From positions 1,480,001-1,544,000 of the forward strand of contig CAUEEP010000743.1 in assembly GCA_958450365.1 (NCBI GenBank): a stretch of DNA of 64,000 nucleotides, read 5' to 3'. A program made the translations under genes and the position numbers. The notes under the pieces were generated by a model. That model ran no database searches. It was not told the origin of the DNA and saw only the letters and a list, made by a program, of their open reading frames with translations. This stretch comes from Mesorhabditis belari. Taxonomy: Eukaryota > Nematoda > Chromadorea > Rhabditida > Rhabditidae. Below, in pieces: positions 33,593 to 45,370 of this stretch; the stretch's first letter is position 1, and each line of letters begins with the position of its first letter.

Positions 33593-33959
33593 ATGAAAAT
33601 CATTGTTTGCTTGCTTTTCGTGGTTTTGGCTGATGTGGAGTTGGTGTGTGATTATAAGACATGTGGAGAGGAAGGTGATGATATAAGACAAAACAACAAA
33701 AAATAAAACAGCTACAGGCAGAAAAAGTTAAGGAAAAATTGAGCTATCCATTCATTGAAAAAGCTTTCTTTTAAAAATATTATTCTTCATCAAAAAGAAA
33801 TAGAAAATGCACTTCCAGTGTTGATGGGCTTAATTATGCCTCAATTGAGCGAAAAAGCGGCAAATGGCAAAGCGTTCATCCTCGGTTTGCTCGATCTCTG
33901 GCGGAGGTGAGCGAGATCAATGATCATAGTGATTATGATTGTCTCTTAATAGATATTGA
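33593..33959 (+). CDS. Tiny secreted protein, family unknown (about 63 residues)
   Basis: Exon 1 (33593-33674) encodes a clean signal peptide MKIIVCLLFVVLADVELV followed by CDYKTCGEE. Exon 2 (33804-33906) gives ENALPVLMGLIMPQLSEKAA, then NGKAFILGLLDLWR. The last exon (33953-33959) adds RY and a stop. Donor and acceptor dinucleotides and phases all agree. The mature part is short, with two cysteines and an amphipathic C-terminal half. A secreted effector or antimicrobial-type peptide is possible, but nothing in the sequence proves it. Confidence 0.55.
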
Positions 33960-34699
33960 CGACAACCACCTCAACTGAATAATCGCTGACCACGACGGGT
34001 TATTCAGGTAATCCCAACGCGATACTTATGAATCTTACGCCATTTACTTTACATTAAACAAAACAACTTTTAAGTGCTCCCGGAGCACCTCAAACAACCC
34101 TTCTAAAACGAGATTCACTTCACAAGGATCCACCTGCCAATAGTTATTCTCAGCACTTCTAGTGTTGGTGTTTGGAATCAGCGAATAAAATTACCCCCCA
34201 GAAATGGGTTCACTTTTTGATCTGAAGTGAGCGGCGTAAGATCTACAAGTAAGGGTACTTTCGAAAAAATTATTTTCTAAGTCCTTTCTTAGTCTTTGTC
34301 TTGATGAACGCTGGACCCTTTCGAACGTAACCGGATTTTGTTACCATTTGGAGGTTTCACGCATTTTTACCACACCCAACCATTCCATTTTAGAACATTG
34401 GTAACGATACAATCTCAATCTCAGCGATACAATCCTTGGCTATCGCTGGAACTTTTACACTTGGGCGTCAGCCAAATATTATTGGCGTTTGATGAGCTTA
34501 AAAGATGAACATTTGGCGTCAATTTACTGAAAAGAGGAGCAAGATTTTCTCTATTGTAAGCAGTTATCCAGCCCATGCTAGTTTTGTCTTAAAAAATTCT
34601 AAAGAAGAAGAGTACCATCAAACATTGAGTACCATCCACTAACAGAAAAAAGTCATGCACCCTACCAAAATCCCAAAATTTCCAAAATTATCTACAAAC

Positions 34700-35050
34700 C
34701 CTCTTGTTGCAGAGCTGGTCGCCTCAAATGTGGCCGAACAGTTATGCCTGGAGTGACCCGTGTTTCTATCAATCGGCCTGGATTGGCTATTTTTTGAATG
34801 GCTCAACTGGACAGATGGGACAACGGTCGACTACTTCGGGAATTTATTCGTCGATTGGACCTCCGCATCGGTGGATCAAGTTTACGCTTGGAAGATAGGG
34901 TTTCTTCGAGAAAAACCCACCATGACATTGACTTACACAGACTGAGAACGATGCCTCGTGCAAGTATGTTCCAAACTGGTGACTAAACGATCCAATCCAA
35001 GTCAACGCCCGTTTTGTCTGCCAAGGCCATACAAAGTCGGCTCAATCGAC
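34700..35050 (+). pseudogene. C-type lectin domain pseudogene
   Basis: EWLNWTDGTTVDYFGN at about 34793 matches the C-type lectin WxDGxxVDYxxW block. NDASCKYVPNW and NARFVCQG at about 34945-35030 match its end, where the final cysteine pair lies. In-frame stops occur before FLSIGLDW and after PNW, and the frame changes between blocks. Upstream sequence (34000-34690) shows no clear matching exons. Confidence 0.65.
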
Positions 35051-35069
35051 AAGAAAGAATACGAATCGC

Positions 35070-36115
35070 TCACACGCCAACAAAAAGCAGCCGAAAAATT
35101 TATTTTTCCCAAAAGTCTCTTGTTTGAATAGCTCTCAAAAGTTTTTTTGCTGTCTTGTAGTGCTTTAACAACCAAAGAGACACAACCTCAAACTTTTCTT
35201 GAAGGACATTTCGGGAAAAAACCCAAAAACCAAAACCATTTGGTTCATTTGAATTAGATAAAAAAAGACTTGTGAATAAAGCTTTTTACCCTGAGGCATT
35301 GATACTTTAAGATTGGAAAAAAATTGAAGGAAAGATCAATCAGTTTTTCGATTTCAGCGTTAATCCTATTGCTATTTTTCAGCTGTACTACGCTAATTCT
35401 TAAAAAATTTGCTCCATTTCCCCATTAGCAGTACCCAGAAATGGCAAAGATCCAGTGAAGATCAAGGATCCAGTACATGCGCCTTCATCACAATGTCATC
35501 ACATCCTTCATTCACGAAACTACAATCCGAATTGCAATATTTTTTTTCTCCTATACGTTTTATTTACTCAAAAAGTGATTTACATCTAAAGCCAGTCAAA
35601 CTTCGTTAACAGGCTCTTGAAGAGGAGGCAAAAAACCCCTACCCCCCAAAACCCAAAAAAGGTATAAAGCAAGTCAAATAAGGATACTTTTATCAAAAGG
35701 GTCCTCGAAAATAATTCTGTGAAAAAGATTAGTTTATTATCGAAATGTTTGCTAACAAGTTTTGATTGTTAGCCACCGATAAAAGGATAAAAAAACAAAA
35801 TCTCTTCAACTCTACAAAGTTGCCGTCAAGTTGATGTCAAATAGCTGAAAAGAATAGCTAGAAAGAGTAAAGTTGAAAGTTTCATTTTTTAATGAATACG
35901 TTAGATTCTTTTTTTTTTATTTTGTGACAATTTAAATAGACTTTTTCATACTTTCAGACATTTATTGTGTCGTTTAGTGAATCAAAAGTCAACATAAATG
36001 CTCTATTTCATTTTTCTCGTGATGAACTGATGACTTTGAAAGTTTTTTTGAAAAAGTGTAGATGTAACAACAAGAATCAACATCTACAGGATTGATAGAC
36101 TTGTAACAGACCAGA
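35070..36115. other. Stretch with no supported gene
   Basis: Only short ORFs without motifs. The only visible features are T- and A-rich runs. Confidence 0.5.
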
Positions 36116-36119
36116 ATTG

Positions 36120-37015
36120 ATTTGACTAGTTAAATCTAAATCTAAATCCTCTCAAAACTACTTAATTTTGAATTTTTCAAGCCCGAAAAAATCTCTGTTT
36201 GTGTGAATCTCTTTGCGAACAAATGGAAAGAGCTCATTGGGAAGAGCTCGCTCACATTTTTCGAGAGAATGAAATGGAAAGATGAAAAAGGGGATGATGC
36301 TTGCAATATTGCTTTTTCTTCGGCAATGGCCTCGATGGGCCAAGACGAGGGCCAAGACGAGGGCTAAGACGAGGGTCCTCCTCTACTTTGTCATAAGGGT
36401 AATCCCCATCCACCTCAAACCTCTTCCTCAACTCTTCTTCTAAAAAGAAACATTGATTGTCAAAGAAGCTTCCGAATCCCTTCAAAATTCTCATCTTCCA
36501 GACATCATTCTACTTTCTTTTTACGTCTCTGCATTATTCCTAGACATTTTTCTAGTTTTTTTTCAACTATGACCTCAAAAAAGATACAGGTGTTGTGTAA
36601 ATGATTAGTACTTTGAATTCCCGGCTTTCAGGATTGGACTAATAAGAATTTGTTTACTGGATCAGTCGATTCATGGAATGATGAATACAGTCATCCTTTT
36701 CCTAACACAGGTCAGCAATTTCGTTGTTGAGAAAGAAGCTTTGAAATCTAGCTCCAAGTCATGGCGGTCAACAAGAAGAACATGGTCTTACTGAAAGAAA
36801 TGGGTTGGTTTTGAAGGAAAAAAGAGTTGAAATGGAGAGGGGTTTAGCTCATTCGGATATGGAAGTACAGAGGGTGCAGAGCCTTCAGAGAAGATGGTCA
36901 ATGATCATCAAGAAGTCGACCCGCATGCAAGCAGTGAACCTATCACATCATTACAGGTTTCTAACAGAGAACTTTGGCTGATTCAATAAGTTTTAGGCAG
37001 CTTGGAACGTGACGA
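36120..37015. repeat. unc-47 upstream region, source of the copy at 8000-8870
   Basis: Parental segment of a dispersed duplication. It includes the candidate promoter, first recognised exon and first intron of unc-47. Continuity with the rest of the gene shows this copy to be the original. Confidence 0.85.
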
Positions 37016-39500
37016 ATGCGATTCAGGGAATGTTTATTGTCGGATTGCCAATTGCTGTGAAGGTGTTGGATATAAAAATGTAAAGTTACAAAGAAAATTT
37101 GATTAGGTTGGCGGTTGGTGGAGTGTTGGAGCGATGGTTTTCGTTGCTTGGATTTGCTATTGGACGGGCATTCTACTTGTCGAGTGTCTTTATGATAAAG
37201 AGATAAAAATTCGGCACAGCTATCGAGAAGTTTTATTGATTTTTTTTTTAAACAAATTTCTAACTATGTAGGTGGCCGAGGCTTATCGTCCTGGCTTCGG
37301 GAAAATCGTTTTGGCAGCACAGGTACGAATGTAATAGGATAAAGGACGAATATAACTTTTATCTAGATGACCGAGTTGCTCTCAACTTGTATTATTTATC
37401 TCGTAATGGCGGCTGATTTGATGCAAGCTTGTTTTCCGAGTATTGGTTGGTTTCAAAGTCTCGATAATGGAGTTAATGGAGTTCAAAGTTTATTAAAAGC
37501 ACAGATAAGCCAGCCTGGATGATGTTGGTTTCATCAATTCTTCTCGGATGTGCTCTCCTTGAGTCGCTTGTCGTCGTTTCACAGGTTTCTCGTTCCACAG
37601 GATTTTTTTTCTTTGACGTGAAAAGGTTATTTTCAGTTATCCCTAGCCAATGCAGTTTCTCATTTGATCATCAATGCAATCATGGTTATCTATTGTCTTT
37701 CACAGGTAACTTCTTGCGAATCTAGTACTCTAATGATAGCTTTTCTTTCAAAGTCATAATAATTTTGTCTTATAAATGATTTATAGATAAGCTCATGGGT
37801 ATGGGCTGATGTGCGTCTGCTTCCATCGATCGATACCTTTCCAACAATGATCGGTGTGGTCGTTTTCGGCTACACGTCACACATTTTCCTACCAGCGCTT
37901 GAGGGAAATATGAAGGTGTGGAATAGATATGGGCCTTTTGTAGAAAACGATTCAGTCTCTTGCAAACAGCTCTTGTTTTCTAAAGCTTTGTAGCTTTGTT
38001 CTAAGCTTTGTAGTTTTGTTCTAAGCTTTGTAGCTTTGTTCCAAAGCTTTATAGCTTTGTTCTAAGCTTTGTAGCTTTGTTCTAAGCTTTGTAGCTTTGT
38101 TCTAAGCTTTGGAGCTTTGTTCTAAGCTTTTCTTGAGCTTTAGAAAGCAAGAGCTTTTTGCTAAAAAGGTGGAAGTAACTCGTTTTCTACAAAAAGCCCA
38201 TTGTGGAAGAAAGATCTTTCTCTAACTTAAAGATTTCAGGAACCAAAAGAATTCAAGTGGATGCTTAAATGGTCGCATGTTGCTGCAGCGCTCTTTAAAT
38301 CCATCTTTGGCCTCATGGGCTTTCTCACCTTCGGTCAATTAACTCAAGTTTATCCTTTGTTAGATCAAAAAGCAAACACAATTTTAGCAAGAGATTTCAA
38401 ATTCTCTGCCAAATCAAGGATTCAAGATCTTGATTAATTTTGTGCTAGTTGTGAAGGTAAGGCTTAGGCTACAATAAAATTGAATCTATGCTGCAATAAA
38501 ATTGAAATCCCAGGCTCTCCTCTCATATCCACTACCATTTTTCGCTGCTGTCCAATTGCTCAAAGACAACTTCTTTCGTGGTCGAAAGTTCACAATTTTT
38601 ACGAGGTTTTTTGAAATGAAAATTTTCAATTTCTTTTTCATCTTCATAATTGACTTCTTTCAGTTGTTACTCGAAAGATCATTCACTCCGTGAGTGGGCT
38701 TTATTGTTGAGAATCGTGCTTGTTTTGTTCACTCTCTTCGTTGCACTTTCTGTGCCGTATCTCATCGAGTTGATGGGACTCATTGGGAATATTACAGGTA
38801 CTAAATTAAAGCTAAAACTTTATTGAATGTAGAAAATTCTCAGGCACAATGCTTTCCTTTATATGGCCAGCTTTATTTCATCTCAAGCTGAAACAAGCAG
38901 GAATGGTGAACAGGTCAGAGCATTCAACATAGACCTGTTTAACGAGTCTGGGCAAAATTTTCAGACAGCCTGTCTCGCTCTTCGATTTTTTTACTGCTGA
39001 AAGCTCCTTCAAGCCTGAAACTCAGGATCCCCCGCAAGCTCTTATTCTAGGCTTCATTTTAATACTAAACATGGCTAGGTTCTGTTTTGCCATTCTTTAG
39101 ATTTCGATCAATCTTTCGCCGGACTCGGTAAGCTTAACGAGTCCAGAAAAACTTTTATCTAAAATGATCGAAATCTAAAGAATGGCAAAACAGAACCTAG
39201 TCATGTTTAGTATCAAAATGAAGCCTAGAATAAGAGCTTGCGGGAGAACTGGGTTTCATGCTCGAAGGAGCTTTGGGGTAGTAAAAATCGAAGAGCAAGG
39301 CAGAGTGTCTGAAAATTATGCTCGAACTCGTTAAACAGGTCTAATTCAACATATCATTTTGAAAAGACTGATAATATATAAAATTTAGAGATCGAAAGTT
39401 TGATCAATTTGTGGTTGGACTTGGTTGTTTCATTTGTGTTACTGGCATCTATTACTCGGCCAAAGAACTTCTCTTAGCTGTTCAAAATGGAGATCAATAA
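36894..39500 (+). CDS. unc-47: Vesicular GABA/glycine transporter (VGAT/VIAAT)
   Basis: About twelve exons with phase-consistent junctions: to 36956, 36997-37062, 37107-37229, 37272-37322, 37367-37445, 37505-37584, 37637-37705, 37787-37915, 38240-38347, 38388-38455, 38514-38605, 38664-38797, 38844-38913 and 39389-39500. Diagnostic blocks are AAWNVTNAIQGMFIVGLPIA, YWTGILLVECLYDKE, TELLSTCIIYLVMAADLMQA, VVVFGYTSHIFLPALEGNMK, LPNQGFKILINFVLVVKALL and SLREWALLLRIVLVLFTLFV. This is the AAAP-family H+-coupled transporter that loads GABA into synaptic vesicles in GABAergic neurons. The ATG at 36894 is the first in the right frame, but the C. elegans protein has a longer cytosolic N-terminus, so an upstream exon is probably missed (an AG before 36871 fits). 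Two introns carry foldback elements. Confidence 0.95.
37928..38205. mobile_element. Foldback element with a 20-bp tandem core in unc-47 intron
   Basis: Arms GGGCCTTTTGTAGAAAACGA and TCGTTTTCTACAAAAAGCCC are inverted. The middle (about 37980-38135) has about seven units of AGCTTTGTAGCTTTGTTCTA. It lies between exons 37787-37915 and 38240-38347. Confidence 0.85.
38932..39344. mobile_element. Long foldback element in unc-47 intron
   Basis: Arms of about 190 bp begin AGACCTGTTTAACGAGT and end ACTCGTTAAACAGGTCT (allowing one insertion), with TA at both edges. Other matched words include GGTTCTGTTTTGCCATTCTT and its complement. Only about 30 bases separate the arms. Confidence 0.88.
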
Positions 39501-39786
39501 TCAATAAATGGAAATCTTTTTTTGCTTGATTTCTTACGTCTATTGATTAAAATTTAGTGAAATGCATAGTTATTTTTAGATTAAATTATTAATAAAGTTT
39601 TATTATCGACATAAAAAGGAATGTAAGAACCCTGACATTTCAAAAAAAAAAAGGAGAAAAAAGGAGAAAAAAGGAGAGAAAAGGTTGAATTGAAAACAAG
39701 TGAACCGGAGAAAAATGTAAAAAATGTAAAAAATTTTGAAGAAACTTTGAATTGAATTGAAGATTACTGTTTATTGAAGTACTTTC

Positions 39787-42700
39787 TCAGGTAAATGATT
39801 GTTTTTTGAGGTAACGAAGTTGAAGATGAAGTTGAATAGCGGTGAGAGAAGATACGAAAAACGCGGCCGTCACCGTGACACCCAAAGCGATGAGTGCACC
39901 CAGCACTCCGCCAGTCATACAGTGCAACTCTTCGCTTTCTTTTAGCACAACTGAAACAGTTTTTGATCTTGGCTTTAGCTTGACAAATCGAATTTGATCT
40001 TTTCCTGTACCTGATGCTCGTTTGTCTCTCTCGAACTCATCTTCCAACTCAATTTTCACGTTATCGAAAAGCCTGTGTCCAATTGCCGACGATCTCCTCG
40101 CTCGCCGAGTCGCATTTTTTGCACAAATTTCCTGAAATTGAATTTAAACTCTTGTTCAATCAAGCGATACAATCTTTATATTATTGTATTTGGGTTTTTC
40201 AAAAGAAAATACCGGTGCTCGATCTCGTGGAGTCAACTCGACCGAACATGAGAAATACACATCATCCGGGCCAGGGAATTTGAAAGCAGAGATGCCAAAA
40301 AAATAGGAAATCTGACTGGCCGAGTCTTTCTTTCGTTGCATTGAAGAGACAACTGCTGGCCGCGAGACACAGCTTGAAAAAAAAATTTTTATCTTCTAGA
40401 ATTTTCCCCAGAACACTCACCCATATTTGTCGATGAGTTCAACTTTTGTTGTACCAGGTCCATCGGTGGCGAAACACGAATGCACAAACATATCGTAAAC
40501 ATTTGGATCTGTAAATGCGAGACTATCAATGAAAAAACAAAGTCTTCTCAACTTCTTGTAACCAAAACATAGCTACATAGCTTCTTTAAGCCAATTTCAG
40601 GATCAACATAACCAGCTAACCAGCAGTAGCCAGCTACATAGCTTCTAGTAGACAACTTCAGTATTAAAATAACCAGCTAACTAGCAGTAACCAGTTACGT
40701 AGCTTCTTGTAGATTTCAAACGTCTTAGCTTTACCGATACCTGAGCTCATTGACTTTGAGCGCACAACGAGCGTTATATTCTCTCCGATTTTCACTGGTC
40801 TGCCGACAGTTGGCGCATTTGGACCATTTCCTAGTTGGATTTCAAGAAAAACCTAAAATTGGATGTTGTAAAATGAGCAAATTTATTGACCTCTTGTTTG
40901 ACTGTTTCTTGTTTTTGCGTCGCAATCATACGATCCACATTTAGCTGAACATTTGGTTTTAAGTCAAAGAAATTCTTTTCCGACTCACGCTTCCATCCTG
41001 GGATTCGGGGAGATCATTGGTGAAAGAGAGATGTGGGTTTTGTGGGGGCTCACGAATTCCTTGGTATCCATCAACACTCGCGCTAACCTCAGGCTAGATT
41101 TTGTTAATGTTTAGACAAACTTTTTGCTTGAACTTACAGGAGGGGTTGCATAAACTGTAGGATTGAGATACGATGGATGAGGAAGTACAAACGGATGAAT
41201 GGGAGGCGCCCGTCGCACCTCAGCGTTTACTGGTGGGCCTCTGGAAGGCGATTATGAAACGAATTCCACAAGCTATTATCAAACTTTACTACCTTGTAGT
41301 AAATATAGGTCTTGCCAATTGGATATATTCTGAAGTCTGTTTGACTGGTGGTAGAGGATAGCCACGACCAAGTGGATCATCTGAATTTCAATATTCTACG
41401 ACTTTTCCAAGAGATAATCAAAATTTCAAAAAAATCAAAACTTTGCACTTTATCTGTTGGTGCTAAACAAAAAATTGCAGCTCGTTTTCAATTCTTTATC
41501 TTCTTGTATCGATTTTCAAAACTCAACCAATCGATAAAGCTGTTTTTGGCATCACTTCACCGGCTAAGGCTGACGGTACAGTTACATCAGACCAAGGCTT
41601 TGCTTCAATCTAGATTTCAACAAAATAGCTTAACACGTTGACGACAATGGCGTTTTTGCACAAACAATCGCATGGGACAACGTTGTTTTTTTTCGACAAA
41701 GAATGTCACCTGCCATCAGGTGACAATGTCCCAGGCGAACGAATATGTGTCAGACAGCATCAGGTGACAATGTCGTCAACGTGTTAATCATTTTGTTTTA
41801 AAACATACTTTCTCTGTAGATCCTTTCCATGCAGGCTCAAGTCCAACTCCAACAAGTGGATTGAATTGAATCCCCTCGCTTGTCTGTTGTTCTCGAAGGG
41901 CTTGCAGTGCATCGACTCCACTCACCCTAATTCAAATGTTAATGAAGTTTAAATGAAGATTTTACTTCTCGCGAGAAGCCAATGTTTTCCGAATAGCATC
42001 AATCCCGGAAATCGAGTTAGCCATGGTAAAAGCATCTTGAGAAATACCTGAAACTTTTAGCTTTTAGCTCACGTAAATCACTGACCCAACAACTGTCTCT
42101 CTTTTTCCGCAAAACTATGACCATCAATCGAATTGTATTGAACAGAATATGCACTTCCATCTGGAGTCGATTTTGATACTAAAAATCGTTTACCTTTCTT
42201 GTCTTTTTTTCAATTTCACCAGTAGATGGGACAAGTGGTTGAGGAGCGAGGAGTTTCGGCATACTCGATCTCTGTGGCACTCCCGGATTGTACTCAATTG
42301 AGCCAGGTATTGGCCAATTACCAAAAGCCGCTGAAGATGTGGAGACAGCTGATACAGTTGGCACTTGGTGGCCCATCTAAAATTCAAATACCATTTTTTG
42401 TCTCTTACGCAAACCTGAGCCAAAACCGGAGTGTCAAGAGGTAGAAGGTTTGTTTGAAAAGGAGGTGCGGCATATGCATCCATTGAACGAGCATGCTAAA
42501 TTTATGTTATTTAAAAAAAATACATTTATTCACATGAATAATGTGGTACAAACAACACACAAGCAGAACCTCTAAGCGCTAAATCTAGGGAAGAAAAAAA
42601 ACCAATAATCTAGCTGACGGAATTGAACCGTTGATGTCCCGACAAAGCTACATGGCTCTTAGCCAGCCAGTCTTAGCCAGGCTATGACGGCTATTATTCA

Positions 42701-43913
42701 AACTGTTCAAAAGTAATGCAAATTATATTGATAATGATTTGTCTCTAAAACCTGAACAGTTGGATGGATAGGTTCCGGGTTGTTTTCCGGGTTGTTTTGA
42801 CTCGCGTAGGTATCCTTTGCTGGTAATGGGTATGAAACGGGATGACGACGAATTTCCAAGCCACGAATGAGATCACTAAAATTAATAGTATTGTTTTAAA
42901 CAGTATTTGTTTATCACTTGGATGTTGGGGCAATTGGTTTCTCGACGGTGGCGAGTTGACAAACGAAAGAAAACTGTTTATCGGCAGCAGTTTGCGTGTC
43001 TTTATCCATTTGCACATAGACACGGTTTTCCATTTGATCGATCACCTAGAGGTTAAATTTTAGAAACAATTTACTGAACCTTGACTCCAGTTGATAACAA
43101 TTTAGCTACACTCTTTGAAGAATGGCCAAAAAAACTCTCCGAGCCCTTCAGAAAGGATCTTTTTTTGTTGACCAATGACTTACCGTTAGGCGCTTTATCA
43201 GCCCTTTTTTTGACATTCATCCCCCATTATACAAATATGCATCTCAATCCTCTGGAAAGCAAATAAACCAATGTCTCTATTGTCTTAAAAGTCTCGTTTA
43301 ACTAAATGCACAATTCTTTTTCTATTTCACAAAATCCTATAATCTATGGAAAATAGAGTCGAAAGTTCACAAATGTGGATCACCTTTAATTAGGGGTAGA
43401 GAATTGTTTGGGAAAGAGAGAGAGAGTGAAGCAATAGCCTTGACACGCAGCCTCATAGTGCCAGCTGCTAATTCAGTTTTCAATCCTCACAAATCCTAAT
43501 TGCGCAAAGTGAGCAAAGTGCATTGAGATGAAATCAAATCCTATCAACTTGTTTTCCCCCGTAAAACCTTCATCGAAACATTTAAACCGCACACAAACGA
43601 ACATTTCTGGTGGTTCTTGAAAGCTTTGTGCCACATCGATGCGCGGGAATTGAGAAAAGAACTGTGTCCATGTCCATTGTGTTGTAGTAGATGCATTCGT
43701 GCACATTCGCGTAGTCCAATGAATAGATCTTCCCATTGAAGGATCGATCGAAATCGAGTGAAGCGGTGATCCCCTCCGATGAGCACATCGCGTTCACCGC
43801 TTAACTCGCTCTTTGCTTTGGATAGCTTTTTTTCGAAAACCTTTAACTTTCGGTGGATCATAGCGATACTGAGCGCAAGCCACGCAGATCAGCCACAATA
43901 TCCGCAAAATCAT
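39787..43913 (-). CDS. ZP-domain (cuticlin-like) transmembrane protein with very long ZP-N/ZP-C linker
   Basis: Starts at ATG 43911-43913 with signal peptide [18 protein letters not shown] follows in exon 43603-43799 ([32 protein letters not shown]) and 43045-42918 ([20 protein letters not shown]). Then come several proline-, serine- and glutamine-rich exons (42875-42752, 42495-42415, 42376-42220, 42178-42086, 42047-41966, 41926-41809, about 41280-41375, about 41140-41240, about 41000-41090). ZP-C follows from about 40850 ([60 protein letters not shown]). RRARRS, a furin-type cleavage site, precedes the transmembrane helix ([20 protein letters not shown]) and a short tail ending at 39787. ZP proteins polymerise in apical extracellular matrix or cuticle after cleavage. 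The junction between 41809 and 41375 does not phase cleanly, so an exon may be missed there. Confidence 0.82.
41634..41783. mobile_element. 150-bp MITE with TTAA target duplication
   Basis: TTAA (41630-41633) then CACGTTGACGACAAT at the left; ATTGTCGTCAACGTG then TTAA (41784-41787) at the right. The interior repeats CATCAGGTGACAATGTC. TTAA duplication is the piggyBac signature, but the ends differ from those at 27471-28196. It sits in an intron of the ZP gene. Confidence 0.88.
42600..42690 (-). other. Degenerate class-II tRNA-like sequence
   Basis: On the minus strand a T-arm, ACGGTTCAATTCCGT, follows an ATGT...ACAT stem that fits a long variable arm. A TGGCT-(7-base loop)-AGCCA stem and an A-box-like TAGCCTGGCTAAGAC are also present. 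The acceptor stem pairs poorly and base 33 of the loop is G, not T; the loop would read CTA as anticodon. Most likely a tRNA-derived pseudogene or SINE head. Confidence 0.4.
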
Positions 43914-43919
43914 CTGACC

Positions 43920-44735
43920 CTCATTAGTAGCCCTCGTTTCTAGAAACCAATCATAGACAGCTAAAAGAAATGGGAAATTTGAAGCTAAAAGGAAATTTCA
44001 AAAAAATGAAAGAAGATTTTTCTTCTTAGGGAAGTTTTTCGATCGGAAATGGACCACGTCCCCAATTTGGTTGAAGAGAAGGCAAGAGGTACGAGTTGAA
44101 ATGAAAAGTGGGTGGAGTTACTGTAAAGGAAAGGAAGAATGGACTGTCCACACGGTAAAAGAGAGCCAAAAAGGTAGGTAAAGGTAGGTCGAGGAATGGA
44201 GAAAGAAAGGAAATGAGGAAAAGGAGCAGATGGCATTTGGCTCTCCCACCTCGAGAGCAATAATGGACGAGTGACTCGATCTTCTTCGTTTCGTTCTTCT
44301 TCTCTCGGAAGTGCCCCCTCTCATGTCCACTAGTTGAAATCGAGCATGAGGTGCGGTGAGCAATCGAATTCTCTCCAAACACTTTTCTCCCTCAAATATT
44401 TGAGAAAAACTCAATAACAAAAATTGCGACTCTGAATGTTTCTGAGAAAAACTGCTCCCGTCTGACGAGTGTTACACAAAAAACGGAACAATAAAGCTAC
44501 TGAATAAAGTCTATATCTCAAATTTGATCACTTTCTAACGTTCTACAAAGCATGTAGTACTCGGAGAAGTTATCTGCTTGACTCGTTTTCTATTTTGAGA
44601 CCAAGTCAAAGCCAGGCACCTACTTTCCACGTAATTGTCCTAGGTAACCAACCGGAAATTAAAGTAATTATGGAAAAAGTTGTTCGTGAAGCTTTTTTCC
44701 CATAAAAAATTTCATTTTCCCAAAAGTCTTTAAAA
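43920..44735. promoter_or_regulatory. Divergent intergenic region between ZP and Ly6 genes
   Basis: The ZP gene (start 43913, -) and the Ly6 gene (start 44741, +) diverge, so their promoters must share these about 830 bp. The + strand of 44040-44240 is purine-rich. No specific regulatory element is recognised. Confidence 0.45.
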
Positions 44736-44740
44736 TTTGG

Positions 44741-45370
44741 ATGTGGTTCCTCTTGGTACTTCTATCAGGTATGAAGTTTTTGACAACAAAACTCTTAATT
44801 ACTGAAGGTTGTTCGGCTTTGAAATGTTGGCGCTGCGTGGGTCCTGATTGTGGAAACGTCAAAGGGCCATCGGCGCAACTCGTTGAGTGCCCAACTGGCT
44901 CACAATGCCAAGTTTGTTTTCAAAGGAGAAATCGTTTTTTTTTTTCATTTGGAACTCTTCCGCTTTCTAGGTCAATCAATTAGAGTTCTACGATATGCGC
45001 CTCAATCAGACACGCATCCAAATTCCGGTCCGAAGCTGCTCCTACGAAACAGGTTTTCTAAAATAAGTAGCTGGAATTTTGACCCAAAAATATTCCTAAT
45101 CAAATTTCAATGGATAAAATTTCAAGTCGCGTGTATTTAGGGTGTGTGGCAAGTCTCGATGCATCACACTGTGAGATGATTCCGAATGAATTTGCAGGAA
45201 TGGGATGTTCTCGCACCAAATGTTGTGTTGAGGACGGGTAGAGATAAAACAATTCACAATAAAAACTAGTTATGTTGAATTTTAGCTGCAACTCTGCTTC
45301 ATCACTAACTGCTCTTCTACCCTCTTTATTTGTGGTGGGCATTCTCTTCGTGATTCATAGTCAAGCCTGA
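44741..45370 (+). CDS. Ly6/uPAR three-finger GPI-anchored protein
   Basis: Five phase-consistent exons: 44741-44768, 44808-44911, 44971-45052, 45141-45237 and 45286-45370. A short signal peptide (MWFLLVLLSGCSA) is followed by LKCWRCVGPDCGN, ECPTGSQCQ, VRSCSYETGCVA and the family-diagnostic KCCVEDGCN. The C-terminus is a hydrophobic GPI-attachment tail (LTALLPSLFVVGILFVIHSQ). Length is about 130 residues, normal for nematode Ly6 proteins, which sit on the outer membrane face and often modulate receptors or channels. Compact introns. Confidence 0.85.

Noticed and set aside
42190..42483. Continuous ORF read as one exon of the ZP gene
   Set aside because: A 38-base interval with GT-AG borders (about 42377-42414) splits it into two in-frame exons that fit the rest of the gene better.
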